A stretch of DNA of 64,000 nucleotides from Heloderma charlesbogerti (GCA_026122225.1 JANEZZ010002205.1:1358001-1422000), one strand, 5' to 3'. Positions 33,360 to 44,676 are shown, counted from the stretch's first letter. Notes: a model not told the origin generated them from the letters alone. A program made the numbers and translations.

Positions 33360-34650
33360 GATATTTCAGTTGCTTACTTAGGGGTGTGCGCACGCACACG
33401 CACACCCATTGCCTGGATAATTAGAACATTCTAAAAAGTTGTGATGCTTTCTTGACAGGGATGCGATTGCCTTCATAAGTGAGGAAGCACATGAAGCTGC
33501 CTCAGTGGGGTGGGATTGCTTTCATGCATGCTGAGGGTTTCATAGAGTAATCCTACGGAGGTTGGGAAGGGGACTCCATGATGGAGAAACCACTCATTCC
33601 TATCCCCTGTTGGCTCACACCTGCCAGGTTGGGAGTTGGTGTCAGGGAGAGCCTTGCTCCATTTTTCCTGCCATAGGCTGGTGTTTTCCAATTTCTTTCC
33701 TATTGACCGCAATGTGGAGAAATTAACTGTGTCAGATCCAGGGATGCTATAGTTTTTCAGCTGGTTCGGGGGAGTGGCAGGGGACCAGGATGGCTTTGGT
33801 TCCTGTGGATCCAAGGCCTCTCTAGATCTGCCCCAACACATCCCTTTTCAGTGCCTAGTGTGGTTGGAATGCTGATGACAGAGAAGTGAGCCCAGTAGAG
33901 GTTTCTGCTGCCTCCAGCAGTCCTCCTCTGCCTGGAAACCTCTCTTTCCAAACACAGAGAGGGAGGTTTGACCACATTCTATGGCCCGTAGAACACCCTC
34001 CCAGGGACCATACAATTGTGCCCCAGTTTCATTAAGCAAGTGTTCCATTTTCAACGCCAAGCTCCATCCGCGCAGATAGAAGAGAAGAGAGTATCCCTGA
34101 GCATATACAGAGAGTGCTTATTAGAGTTCGAAAGGTGAGGCTTCCGGTGCACGGGACATGATTTCCAAAGAAGCCTGCGCCCAAGCATATCTCTTTTTTT
34201 ACAAATTTAAATATCAGGGTAAGAGATGTTGCATCTTTCTACATTACTATACATCATGGTGAGAATGCATGATCAACTTTGTCATAATCACAAGTATAAT
34301 ATGTCAGGAAGCCCCAAACGTGTTAAGCAAAAATGAGAGAGGGAAAAGGAGGGAGGGAGGGAGGGAGGGAGGGAGGGAAGGAGGGCGGGAGGATTGGATT
34401 TTTACAATAAATTGATGCTAATTTGACCTCTGTTCTGATTCTTCTACAATTAGAAGGTTGCCTTTTCTCTTTCTTTTTTGCTAGGTATACTTTTACGCTA
34501 CAGATATTTTGCATTACTAAATTATGTTTCTCTAAAATACAATTGTATTTTGGTTCGGGGGGGGGGTTAAAAAAAAGAAATACACTCCTTCTTCCCAACA
34601 GTGAAGACTACCCTTGGGCATGGGTGAAGGGAGATCTCATGCACCTCTGA
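33360..34650. other. Unrecognised spacer with a (GGGA)n microsatellite
   Basis: (GGGA)n lies at about 34348-34384. No recognised coding sequence. Confidence 0.4.
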
Positions 34651-34654
34651 TGGA

Positions 34655-34856
34655 TTCTACTTTGCATAGAGACCCTCCATGGATAGAAGCATACTAAGGA
34701 ATGGATGACCTTGGGAGCTGATGGGATCTCCTTCACTGGAGGTGTTTAAGTGGAGGCTGGACTGCCATTTTTCAGGGCTGCGCATTGCAGAGCCTGCACT
34801 AAGCAGGGGGTTGGACTACGATGGTGTATATCCCTTCCAGCTCATTGATTCTATGT
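34655..34856 (+). mobile_element. Diverged CR1 3' end
   Basis: 'GSPSLEVFKWRLDCHFSGL' (open frame from 34721) and GCAGGGGGTTGGACTACGAT with a final TGATTCTATG are a third, more diverged CR1 tail. Confidence 0.75.
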
Positions 34857-35712
34857 GTGGCAGCGTTGCAGGAAGCAATGGAGGAGTGAGCCTAGGGAGC
34901 CTGTGTTTCTTTCTCTCCTTATTTTCATTCTATATGGGCAATTTATGTTTTCCAGTTCAGGAGGTGTGGTGGTGAAAGTTTCATTGTTTGAATGTGCAGC
35001 TCCTTTTTAAGTGTGGCCCCAGCTCAGTATGAAGTTGAGCTAAAAGTGAACTTAGCGGGAGAGATCCTGCAAATCAGGGGTGTCAAACCTCATGCCCCTC
35101 AGCCCCAACTGGCCCACTCTAAGCTAAACTATCCTGGTATTTATTTGCATTTTGGTCCCCAACTTTTTTTGCCATTGGCCTCTTACCAGTGGGGTGTGCC
35201 TTCTCCACCCCTGAGAGCTTCTATGCAATTCAGTTTACTCCTTGGGCTGAAAGAGGTTTCATACCCCTGGTCTACATGATAATGCTAGCTGTTGCTCTTA
35301 AAATCATAATACAAAATCAATCAATATATGTCGATCTAGATTTTAAGTAATGCCCCAAACATCAGAACATTTGGTATTGGTGTTTTTAGTGATTGTATAA
35401 GATTTCAGTCTTTAGCTAGTGGCACTTGGAACAACCTGATGGAAGAATCATCTCCTCCTTTGAAATCATATATTTTGCACATACACAGAACTTTCATTAA
35501 GTGACTGGCTTCAACTACAACGCCATCTTCATATGCTCTGGCTATCCCAGTTTACCGAGGCACTGGTAATCCTTGGCCGCTGTCCTTGGTAAATTATTAT
35601 CCCTGTTTTGTCCGTTTTGTCGCTCCCACATGAACGTCACAGTGTGCCAGAGCACGCTGCCTGTCATTTCATCGCATGGGGGCTCCATTTGAATAGGCAG
35701 TAACATATTTTA
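34857..35712. other. Unrecognised spacer
   Basis: No gene or clear repeat. 35395-35440 (TTTAGCTAGTGGCACTTGG) may be LINE-derived. Confidence 0.35.
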
Positions 35713-35720
35713 GGGAAATG

Positions 35721-36326
35721 TAGGGATGTCAGAGAATTCTGCCAACGGCCTCCCCTACCCCACCACCCTGTGGAATCCTCCCGGGACAGAACGTACCTGG
35801 CGGTGGATCCTGCAGCTCCGGTTGGCTCTGGCGGCTCCAGTGGCAGCTCCGGCTGGTCTCCCAGCCACTGCCAGGCTGCTGCGGCTGCCATTTGCATCCT
35901 TGCAGTAAGCCATGATAGGCTACATAAGTACTTAGTAGCCTATCACAGCAAGGAGCAGGGGCGCAAATGGCGGCCGCTACGCCATTTGCGTCCTTGCAGT
36001 AAGCCGTGATAGGCTACTTAAGTATTTACGTAGCCTATCACAGCAAAAGGCTGCCATGCAAATGGCATAGTGGCCGCCATTTGCGTGGCTGCCTTTTGCC
36101 ATGATAGGCTACATAAATACTTACGTAGCCTATCACGGCTTACTGCAAGGACGCAAACGGTGGCTGCTACGACGGCCTCCATTTGCAGCCACAGCAGCCC
36201 GGCGGCTCCATGGAGCTGCTGCGGAGCGGAGCTGGCCGGGCAGGATTCCGGGGGGAAGGACGGAGCACCTCCCCCCCACTGTGGATTGACCGGCACGGAG
36301 CCAAGTAGGGATTCCGTACATCCCTA
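35721..36326. mobile_element. hAT-type MITE with a regular alternating hairpin array (606 bp)
   Basis: It runs from TAGGGATGTCAGAGAATTCT to CCGTACATCCCTA. It has an exact 8-bp duplication GGGAAATG (35713-35720 and 36327-36334). Hairpins of type 1 (GATAGGCTAC...) centre near 35931, 36024 and 36121. Hairpins of type 2 (CAAATGGCG/CGCCATTTG) centre near 35980, 36072 and 36168. The two types alternate with a period of about 95 bp. Confidence 0.93.
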
Positions 36327-36334
36327 GGGAAATG

Positions 36335-36917
36335 ATCTTTCTGGGTTCCTGACATATATTTAGCCAAAAGAACTGACAGCCTTGGAGCTCCCCTTGAAAT
36401 GCAAACAGCAGCTTCAGAGAGGAGATTTTTGCCCAGACCATGGCAGGGAGTGAGTCAGTTATACATCCCCTCCATATCACCCCTGCACTGGTCTCGAAGA
36501 TACTCAGGCTGTCCCATGGCTACCTCCTGCATCATCAAAAATGTGCACGTTCATTGCGTTCATGCAATTCACATATCTGGTCTGGCCTTCGAAAGGAGTA
36601 AGAGAACAGGAAGCGATGGCACGAAGGGAGAACAGCAGGGCCAGGCGGCTTCCGTGGGGTGACAGTGGCCCCCGCTGCTGACATATGGACTTCAGCCGAT
36701 GCCCAAAGATGTCGATCCCTGAGTCTGGCCCTACCTGTTACTTTGAGGGCCGTTGCTATTTACAAATACTGCTTTTCTGTGGCTTATTGCTCCATTGCTG
36801 AAATTGTTCGTTGTGTTTTTATACTTTGGGGTGTGTGAACCACAATGGTACACCCTTTGGGGATGGAAGAGTGGTCTACCAATGCATCTTCTAAATAAAT
36901 AAACAAACAAACAAACA
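36335..36917. other. Unrecognised spacer
   Basis: No recognised features except a short (AAAC)n tract at 36898-36917. Confidence 0.4.
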
Positions 36918-37355
36918 ACGGAGCAATCCTATGTGGATCGATGGTCACCTCTGACCCTGGGGGAGACCACCTATCCAGTGCAGGGCAGGAGGAGTGGTGA
37001 GGAGCAGATCTCCTCCTCACTCCCTCTGCCCTGCTTTCACAGCTAGAGAGCTGATTCAGCTGTCTAGCTGTGGGACCTCTGAGCGTGGGGAGAGGAGGCC
37101 GGATGACATATAGGAAGTGTCCTACCAACATTTCTGACCTCCCTGCCCTGTCCTTCCCCCAGGAATGCCCCATTTTTCCACTCCATGCTGCTCTTACGAG
37201 CATGGGGCCAATCCACGCTGCCTACAAGGCAGCATGGGAGGGGAGGTCAGTTCTCTGGGAACCGACCTCGGAGCACGGGCTCCAAGTTCGGTTCCCGGGA
37301 ACCAACCTATCCTATGGCCATCTAGCCGCTGACTAGCGGCCATAGGATTGCACCG
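36918..37355. mobile_element. Second MITE family, CAATCCTATG termini (438 bp)
   Basis: The ends CGGAGCAATCCTATG and CATAGGATTGCACCG are 15-bp inverted repeats with one mismatch. The interior is homologous to 14306-14711. Flanks show no clear duplication. Confidence 0.8.
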
Positions 37356-38217
37356 TAAATAAATACATACATAAATGCTGCTCTTTCCAGGACATTCTGG
37401 ACAAAGGAGCAAGCAAGAGGACCAACAGTTCTCTGAATCCCCCAAATTTGTATTATATTCCCATCTATGCCCGTGGCAGTAATACATGTTCACCACCCTT
37501 TAGGTCAGCCTCACTGGCCACATCAATATTTTTGGTGCAGAGATGGGCTGAGACCAGCAATGACTGTGGGGCTGTGTAGGGGAAAGAAAAGCCTTCCCCT
37601 TAGATACCGTTCCCCTTAGATACCCATGTGTCCTACTTTACAGAGTATATACCTCCATAGGAAGGCAACCCCTATTTGAAGGCCTGGCTTAAAGAACCCC
37701 AGAAGGGGGCACAGGAAAGGTCTGAAAGTTGTCTATTAACAGTAGCACCTAGACAGTAGAATGCTGCAAAGGTCCCTGGTCCCTGCTATGGTGAGGTGTA
37801 TGGTATTTCTATTTAAACTGTAGAAATTATTTATAAATTTGCATCGATCATATGGACTGGTATATGCAGATGCATGCACATCTGCATCCCCCCCCCTTTT
37901 GGTGATGCATTTCCCCTTCTTGAGGCTGTACAAGTGGCCAGCCTGGTGCACTTTCACACAGCCCCATGTCACAAGCCTTCATAACCTCCACCCTCTTTGC
38001 ACATGCTGCTACATGGAGAACCTCCTCTACGTATCGCCTCACACAAGGACCAGCCTTCAGAAAACTCCATGATGTTCTAGTAGAGCTCCCAGCAGTTCCA
38101 GAAAACCTTCTGACCACCTGGTCACATATTGAAAATGGTGATGAAACACAAAAGAAGGATTAATGCTAGAGTTTCTTCCCCAAGAGACTTCTGAGCTGCA
38201 AGAATTTAGGATCAAGC
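37356..38217. other. Unrecognised spacer
   Basis: No recognised gene in the short frames (37736-37972 -, 37839-38072 +). Confidence 0.4.
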
Positions 38218-38227
38218 ATATGGTGAA

Positions 38228-38876
38228 TGGGCCATCGGTGGGTATCATTCTTTTCTCATGGGCCATCAGTGGGCATCATTCTTTTTCCATGGGCCATCGG
38301 TGGGCAACATTCTTTTTCCATGGGCCATCGGTGGGCATCATTCTTTTTCCATGGGCCATCGGTGGGCAACATTCTTTTTCCATGGGCCATCGGTGGGCAA
38401 CATTCTTTTTCCATGGGCCATCGGTGGGCATCATTCTTTTTCCATGGGCCATCGGTGGGCATCATTCTTTTTCCATGGGCCATCGGTGGGCATCATTCTT
38501 TTTCCATGGGCCATCGGTGGGCATCATTCTTTTTCCATGGGCCATCGGTGGGCATCATTCTTTTTCCATGGGCCATCGGTGGGCAACATTCTTTTTCCAT
38601 GGGCCATCGGTGGGCATCATTCTTTTTCCATGGGCCATCGGTGGGCAACATTCTTTTTCCATGGGCCATCGGTGGGCATCATTCTTTTTCCATGGGCCAT
38701 CGGTGGGCATCATTCTTTTTCCATGGGCCATCGGTGGGCAACATTCTTTTTCCATGGGCCATCGGTGGGCATCATTCTTTTTCCATGGGCCATCGGTGGG
38801 CATCATTCTTTTTCCATGGGCCATCGGTGGGCATCATTCTTTTTCCATGCGCCATCGGTGGGCATCATTCTTGTTT
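38228..38876. repeat. 31-bp minisatellite, about 21 units
   Basis: The unit is CATTCTTTTTCCATGGGCCA plus TCGGTGGGCA(T/A). The only frequent variation is the last base (T or A); edge units differ slightly. Because 31 is not divisible by three and no stop is present, all three forward frames stay open (38163-39068, 38227-39075, 38258-38980), giving 31-residue periodic peptides that I do not regard as genes. Confidence 0.97.
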
Positions 38877-38887
38877 CATTCTATACT

Positions 38888-38888
<1 letters not shown>

Positions 38889-38930
<42 letters not shown>
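38889..38930. repeat. (GT)n microsatellite
   Basis: About 20 GT units end in a GCACGC variant tract, just after the minisatellite. Confidence 0.95.
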
Positions 38931-38933
<3 letters not shown>

Positions 38934-39244
38934 CACGCACGCACATGTTCATGGGGGTGTTGGAGGCATTACAGGCCTGAGCCTGGGTCTGCCGGAAGGA
39001 ACAAAGTCAACATCAGAGGAAGTTCTCCATGCAGCCTCTGTTGCTTATTTAGGCAGCTGCTTCCATAAGAACTAGGGATGAAATGATTCCTAACCCCCAG
39101 CCCACCTGACAGCAGCTGGAGGCAATCAGCCCACCAAAATTCGGAAACAGAGCAGAGCCCCCTGTCAGTCTCAAGCAATGTTCCACCAAGGAGGCAGGGC
39201 TTGGGACATGCACCTCCCTGTTGGACTGGGTGGGGACCATAGGG

Positions 39245-39437
39245 CCATAGGAAGCTGCCTTATACTGAGTCAGATCACTGGTACATCTAGCCCAGTATTG
39301 TCAACACTGACTGGCAGTGGCTCTCTAGGGTTTCAGGCAGGATTCTTTCCTCGCCCTACCTGGAGAAGCCAGGGATGGAACCTGGTATCTTCTGCATCCA
39401 AAGCAGGGGCTCTATCACACTGAGCTACAGCTCCTCG
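39245..39437 (-). mobile_element. tRNA-headed SINE, second type
   Basis: On the minus strand GAGCTGTAGCTCAGTGTGAT (head), a GGTTCCATCCC B-box-like segment, CTGAAACCCTAGAGAGCC and the end ATAAGGCAGCTTCCTATG. It is followed at 39438-39500 by GGGAGTTGTAGTCCAACCC, part of a common foldback repeat. Confidence 0.85.
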
Positions 39438-39760
39438 TCTTATGCTGGGAGTTGTAGTCCAACCCATCTGGAGGGGATCATTGGGGAAGGCTGCTCCAAC
39501 CTCCTTGCTTGTCAGTGGTTATGCACCCAGCACCCCCAGTTAGGTATCCATTGTCCCAGTTGCTTGCTCACTCCCTTAGAATGCTTGCTATTCACTGCCA
39601 GCACCATCTGTAGTGAAGAAGGGGGGGTACAAATTATTAAATAAATAACCAGTCCCCACCCCCACCCCAGCCAGATTTCAAGAGTCATGGCTAGGGCAAA
39701 AAATGTCCACAGGGCCATTTACAGGGAAGAAGGAGAGGCCATAGGTTATAGAGCCTCTGT

Positions 39761-40893
39761 TTAGGGTGAACGAACCCTACTCACTGATCTGCCTGGGGGG
39801 TCCATGGGGGGGGCGATCCGTCCCTCCTCCCGCAATCCTTCCCAGAATGCTCCGCTCTGCAGCTAGTCTGCAGAGCTGCCAGCCAGGCCCATCCACAGCT
39901 GGACTTCCATCCTCTGCCCTGCCAATGTGCAGACGCAAATGGCGTCCGGCATAGCGGATGCCATTTGCATCCCTGGTCTTTTCGTGATAGGCTATGTAAA
40001 TATTTACATAGCCTATCACAAAAAGAGCAGGGACGCAAATGGAGTAGCGGACACTGATGTCAGGGTGGAAACTGAGCTCATAGAGCCCCAGAGCAGTTCT
40101 GATTCTGAGGAGGAACAGCAATCCGTGGAAGAGGAGCCAGCTCATCCCTCACAGGCACAGCAGCTGGCAGAGATTCCTCCTGCTGGCATTCCTGAGTTAG
40201 ATAGTGATCCTAGCAGTGGGAAAGTGCGGGAACGAGGCTTGCTGGATGCTAGACGCAGAGAGCGACGAGCGATGGAGGGTGCGGAAAGGAGGCGTAGCGC
40301 CCATTTGGCGCGCAAGCAACAGCCGCCTCCCATGGACCCAAGGGAAAGAGGGAGGATCTCTCCCTACCCATAAGTTCTGCGTCTTCAAGTGACTCTCTTT
40401 CAAACAGGGATCAACTGCCTATTCGAAGCTTAGGCTACTCTGCTGTTCCTTGCTTTAGTCGCTGGTGCTTAGCAACTGAAAGAGTCATTAAGTTGTAAAA
40501 GGATTAAAGCCTTGAAAAGAATCCTTTCATCTGTGTCTTGAGTTGGCTATTGGAGTCTACTGAAAGAGGCCGCCAGGGAGCTCCTGACAACTATTTGCGT
40601 CCCTGCTCTTTGCCATGATAGGCTACATAAAGATTTACATAACCTATCACGAAAAGACCAGGGACGCAAATGGCATCCGCTACGCTGGACATCATTTGCA
40701 TCTGCACACTGGCAGCGGACGTAAGGACTTAGCGGACGCACTCGGACCCGGCCAGCACCAGGTAGGGTCCGTCCGGGATGAAGTTCGCGGGGTGGTGGGG
40801 GGGAATGGTCCATTCTGCCACGGACTCGGGGGAGCCGGATTCTAAAGAATCTGGCCTCATTGGAGTCCTTGGCGGAATTCTCCGCCACCCCTA
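39761..40893. mobile_element. hAT-type MITE split by a solo LTR
   Basis: The left end TTAGGGTGAACGAACCC is the complement-type end of 33359 (TTCATACACCCCTA). The right end is CTCCGCCACCCCTA. An exact 8-bp duplication GCCTCTGT flanks it (39753-39760 and 40894-40901), bridging the LTR. Hairpins at 39985-40020 (GATAGGCTATGTAA with complementary TTACATAGCC) and 40612-40650. Confidence 0.9.
40058..40589 (+). mobile_element. Solo LTR (532 bp) inside a hAT-type MITE
   Basis: It starts TGTCAGGG and ends CCTGACA (TG...CA with 7-bp inverted ends). It has ATTAAAG near 40506 as a polyadenylation-like signal. Flanking pentamers ACTGA and ACTAT only partly agree. It shares organisation with 20378-21029. 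An acidic then Arg-rich frame ('SDSEEEQQSVEEEPAH', 'RRRERRAMEGAERRRSAH') runs through its first half to 40373. Confidence 0.75.
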
Positions 40894-41121
40894 GCCTCTG
40901 TTCCTGCCTGTGAATTCTCTCCAGCATATGTTTTTGCCAAGCTGACCTACTTACTGCTCTGCCCTATGTTAGTGGCGACTGGGGAGATGTCTGCATTTAT
41001 GCCATTTTGGCTTCTAATTTCCACTCTAAATCTAGGAAGCATTAAAAGTTTCCTCTTCCCGAAATTATAGCACGAGTGGGACAAAGAACCCGTGTTTCCA
41101 TTTTGAATTGTTAGTAAAGAA

Positions 41122-42356
41122 TTGCACAGTTACAAGATGGGGGATACGTGGCTCAACCACACTACAAGCAAGAAAAATCTTGGAATTGTTGTTGATCACA
41201 AGCTGAATATGAGCAAACAATGTGATGTGGCTGCAAAAAAGGCAAATGCTATTTTGGGCTACATTAATAGAAGCATAGCTTCCAAATCCCGGGAAGTACT
41301 AGTTCCCCTCTACTCAGCACTGGTTAGGCCTCATCTGGAGTATTGTGTCCAGTTCTGGGCACCACACTTTAAGAAGGATGCAGACAAACTAGGGATGTAC
41401 GAAAGGCACTTACCTGGTCCTGCAGCTTGCTTTGCGGTGGGGAGGAGGTGCTTCGGTTCTCCCCCTGAAGTTCAGGCCGGGGGGGGAGGCGCCCCGCCTT
41501 GCCCGGCCGAAATTCAGGCTGGGGGGGGGAGGCGCCCCGCCTCGCCCGGCTGAAATTCAGGCTGGGGGGGGAGGTGCCCCATCTCCCCAGCCACGAAATA
41601 CAAAAGTGAAAAAAAAAAACCACCCGTGATAGGCTACATAACGATTTATGTAGCCTATCATGGCTGACTTTGGGAATCTAGCCGTGATAGGCTACGTAAA
41701 TCGTTACGTAGCCTATCACGGGTGTTTTGTTTTGTTTTGTTTTACTTTATTTTGTAATGGTGGTGGGAGCATTCGAGGGAGGTAAGTCCCATCTCGGGGG
41801 GGGCGGGGGGGCAGAGAATTTCACCAACAATTTCGGGGGTTCCCCAAGATTCGTGGAGAAATTCTCTGACATCCCTAAGACAAACTGGAGAGGGTTCAGA
41901 GGAGGGCAACAAAGATGATCAGGGGACTGGAAACAAAGCCCTATGAGGAGAGACGGAAAGAACTGGGCATGTTTAGCCTTGAGAAGAGAAGACTGAGGGG
42001 AGATATGATAGCACTCTTCAAGTACTTGAAAGGTTGTCACAGAGAGGAAGGCCAGGATCTCTTCTTGATCATCCCAGAGTGCAGGACATGGAATAATGGG
42101 CTCAAGTTACAGGAAGCCAGATTCCGGCTGAACATCAGGAAAAACTTCCTGACTGTAAGAGCAATACGACAATGGAACCAATAACCTGGGGAGGTGGTGG
42201 GCTCTCCCATACTGGAGGCCTTCAAGATGAGGCTGGATGGCCATTTGTCAGGGATGCTCTGACTTGGATTCCTGCAATGAACAGGGGCAGGGGGTTGGAC
42301 TTGATGGCCTTGTAGGCCCCTTCCAACCCTACTATTCTATGATTCTATGATTCTAT
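41122..42356 (+). mobile_element. CR1 LINE 3' part, interrupted by a hAT MITE
   Basis: The frame from 41122 reads 'MHSYKMGDTWLNHTTSKKN', 'VVDHKLNMSKQCDVAAKKAN', '[20 protein letters not shown]', and resumes after the MITE (41878 on) with '[20 protein letters not shown]', '[19 protein letters not shown]'. The 3' UTR ends (ATTCTATG)2. With the MITE ignored the reading is nearly continuous, so this is a fairly young copy. Confidence 0.92.
41390..41877. mobile_element. hAT-type MITE inside CR1 (488 bp)
   Basis: It runs from TAGGGATGTACGAAAGG to TCTCTGACATCCCTA. It has an exact 8-bp duplication AGACAAAC (41382-41389 and 41878-41885). Other CR1 copies (for example near 13130) give the empty site. 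Two hairpins: 41625-41662 (GGCTACATAA/TTATGTAGCC) and 41683-41720 (GGCTACGTAA/TTACGTAGCC). Confidence 0.95.
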
Positions 42357-44369
42357 AAAGCTCCAGGTTTCCTCCTATTCTACTCTTCTATTGTTCCTCT
42401 CCTTCCTTCTGCCCTGCTTTCCTCTCTTCCTGGATTCTAGTTTAACTAAGTAGTACCCTATAATTCTGAAATTGTGCGATGTGCAACTGAGCTCAGCTCT
42501 AAGCTCCTTCATTTCTTTTGCATCGTTACCTTTGCATTATTGATGCATGCATGTGCATTGATAAAACACTGTCCAAAAACATACACATGCACAGTGTTGA
42601 TGCAATCACAACAATCTTTGTGTAGTGTTTTACTGAAGCACAAATGTGTTTATGAGCATTTGTAAAACACTGCACAAAAAGAGTCTTGATGAACAGTGGC
42701 ACCATTATTGCCGGACTGCAGGGCAGATATCCAGGGCCGTGCAGCTCAGAAGCCCCATCACCACCACCACCAATACAGAGAGGTGTCAGAAAGTCTCTGG
42801 CATTGGCATGCTTTGAAGGATTTCTCCCAGAGTGGCAGTAAGCTGAGCCAATCAGATGCCACCTTTTGGGATGCACAGCCAATGAGGGCACTGGAATAGA
42901 AAGATTGCTTTTCTGCTTTGTTTTATCAGTGTACTCATGGATATTTGTAATAAAAGTGTGGGGAGAGAAGAAATGATGAAACCAAAGGAAGTGAAAACTG
43001 CAGCAAATGGCACTGTACAATGCTATAAATAATACAGAGATTTGTTTGTTATTGGAGCAATGGAGAATTCTCAGCGCATTATTTCTAAGACTAGGCAATT
43101 TGCAGCTCTGAACTCCAGGAACAAATGTGGAAGTGGGGAATTTTGGAAGCATATCTACCTGGGGCTTCATTTTGCACTCCTGTTTTGAAAGCTGTGGGGA
43201 AATATGCTTTATTTGCAATGGCCAAAATCCTAAATATTGGCAGCAAAATTTGAATTTTGGTTCCTTAAAAAGATCTCAAACTGTTCACAAATTTTGACAG
43301 AAGTCTGGTTTTGTTTCCAACTAGCAGAAGCTTCTGAACAAAGCATGTAAGACTGTGTCATTGCACCAGGCCAGTATCTCTCTCTTCTTATAACACTTTA
43401 GCATTGTAGAAGGTTACTTCCCACAGTTGCTGCCTGTTCCACTCTGGTAGACCTGGAACGGGCACAGGTCACATAGGAAGAACCCGCTTCCTCTTCCATC
43501 CTCTCCTACACAAACATCCCCATTTTAAACTTGGCAGCTGATGGAACCACATGGGTGCAGGTTGGATAGCGCCACTTGGGTAAAAGTAGAACTTGTCCAG
43601 AAAAGCTTTCAGTTGTCCACCCGAATGCATTCCAAAACAGCGTGTGTGTTCTTGTGAATAGATGTTGGTTGCCCCCCAAACCAAAAAATACATCAACTCG
43701 CATGGTTTTGATCCTGTGATTCTTCAGGGTCAACAGGGCCATGCCTTCCTTGAGACACCAAGTGACGGCATATTTATAGGCATCTGGAGAATCTAAAGCC
43801 ATGATGGAGGAATTAAACATCATGAGCTGTGGTGTCCAAAGCACAAGAGTCCAGAAGAAGATTCCTTCCAGTGCATGACGAACAACACACTGCCTTTATG
43901 GCAAGACTGATTATTCTGATGTCTTACCTTGATGTTTATTTGTTAATTTATATACTGTTATGCTAAACTGCATGCCACATAAGAGGGATTGTTACAAACT
44001 GAACAACCTAATGGGGGAAATTCTAAAATAAAAAGCATTAAAAATAAAAATAAGCCACCAACTGGAAGGTCAGATCTTAATTCTTGTGCCCTAATTGGTT
44101 GCCTCGGGTCTTCTATTTGAGCCTTTCCCTTCTTCTGTCTTATTATCATTAATTTTAACCAGGGGATCAGATCAAGTGATCTAACTAGAAAAGGCTGCGT
44201 TCTTCCATAAATCCTTGTTAGATTTTCCATGGACATTGATGGGGATATCCCATTGAGGCTGTGGGAGGGGTATTCAGTCCTTAGATGTTTGTTGTGTTGT
44301 AATGTACTGTTTAGCTGCTGTCCGTTGGAAACCAGTGACTCATCCAACAATGTGGAAATGGAATGGTGT
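42357..44369. other. Unrecognised sequence, probable 3' UTR side of the LRRC38-like gene
   Basis: 42540-42690 holds inverted copies of the TGTTTTATCAATG motif. TTTATT at 43935-43940 would be a minus-strand AATAAA about 430 bp past the stop of the exon at 44370. A minus-strand frame at 43506-43844 has no recognised domain. Confidence 0.4.
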
Positions 44370-44620
44370 TCAGTCTTCCTCACCCTCATCGTCCTCATCA
44401 TCTTTACTGGGTGCACATCTTTGGAAGCAGTTCACAATCAGGGCCAAAATGAAGCTTGAGACAATAGCAGCAATGGAGACAGCGACGCCGGAGAAGATGA
44501 TGATAATAAGGTCTGTGAGTGATAAATTAAATTTGCAATCCCTAAAACTGGCTTCTGTTAATTCACTGAGATATATTGTTATTTCCTCCACAGGAACAGT
44601 GCACTGGATTTCATTGAGAC
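44370..44620 (-). CDS. LRRC38: Last coding exon of an LRRC38-like leucine-rich repeat membrane protein
   Basis: The exon opens after a pyrimidine-rich tract and TTTCCATGCAG at 44621-44631 (minus strand), with a split codon. It encodes 82 residues: the end of an LRR C-terminal cap ('LNEIQCTVP', 'LTEASFRDC'), one transmembrane helix ('[20 protein letters not shown]' then 'ILALIV'), a 'NCFQRCAP' juxtamembrane segment and an acidic tail '[11 protein letters not shown]'. LRRC38 is a BK channel auxiliary (gamma) subunit with a two-exon gene; the second exon carries just this part. The LRR exon must lie beyond 44.6 kb on the minus strand. I do not see it up to 64 kb, so the intron exceeds 19 kb or the exon is missed. 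A related LRR membrane protein is the main alternative. Confidence 0.65.
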
Positions 44621-44629
44621 CTGCATGGA

Positions 44630-44644
44630 AAGAAAGGGAGAGGG

Positions 44645-44675
<31 letters not shown>

Positions 44676-44676
44676 G
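44630..44676. repeat. (GA)n microsatellite at the intron end
   Basis: The GA run on the plus strand forms the CT-rich tract upstream of the splice acceptor of the LRRC38-like exon. Confidence 0.9.

Noticed and set aside
38163..39075. Three overlapping frames of 240-301 residues
   Set aside because: They are the three readings of one 31-bp repeat; none has flanking gene structure.
43506..43844. 112-residue minus-strand frame as a gene
   Set aside because: No recognised domain, start context or splice support; it lies where a 3' UTR of the LRRC38-like gene would be.
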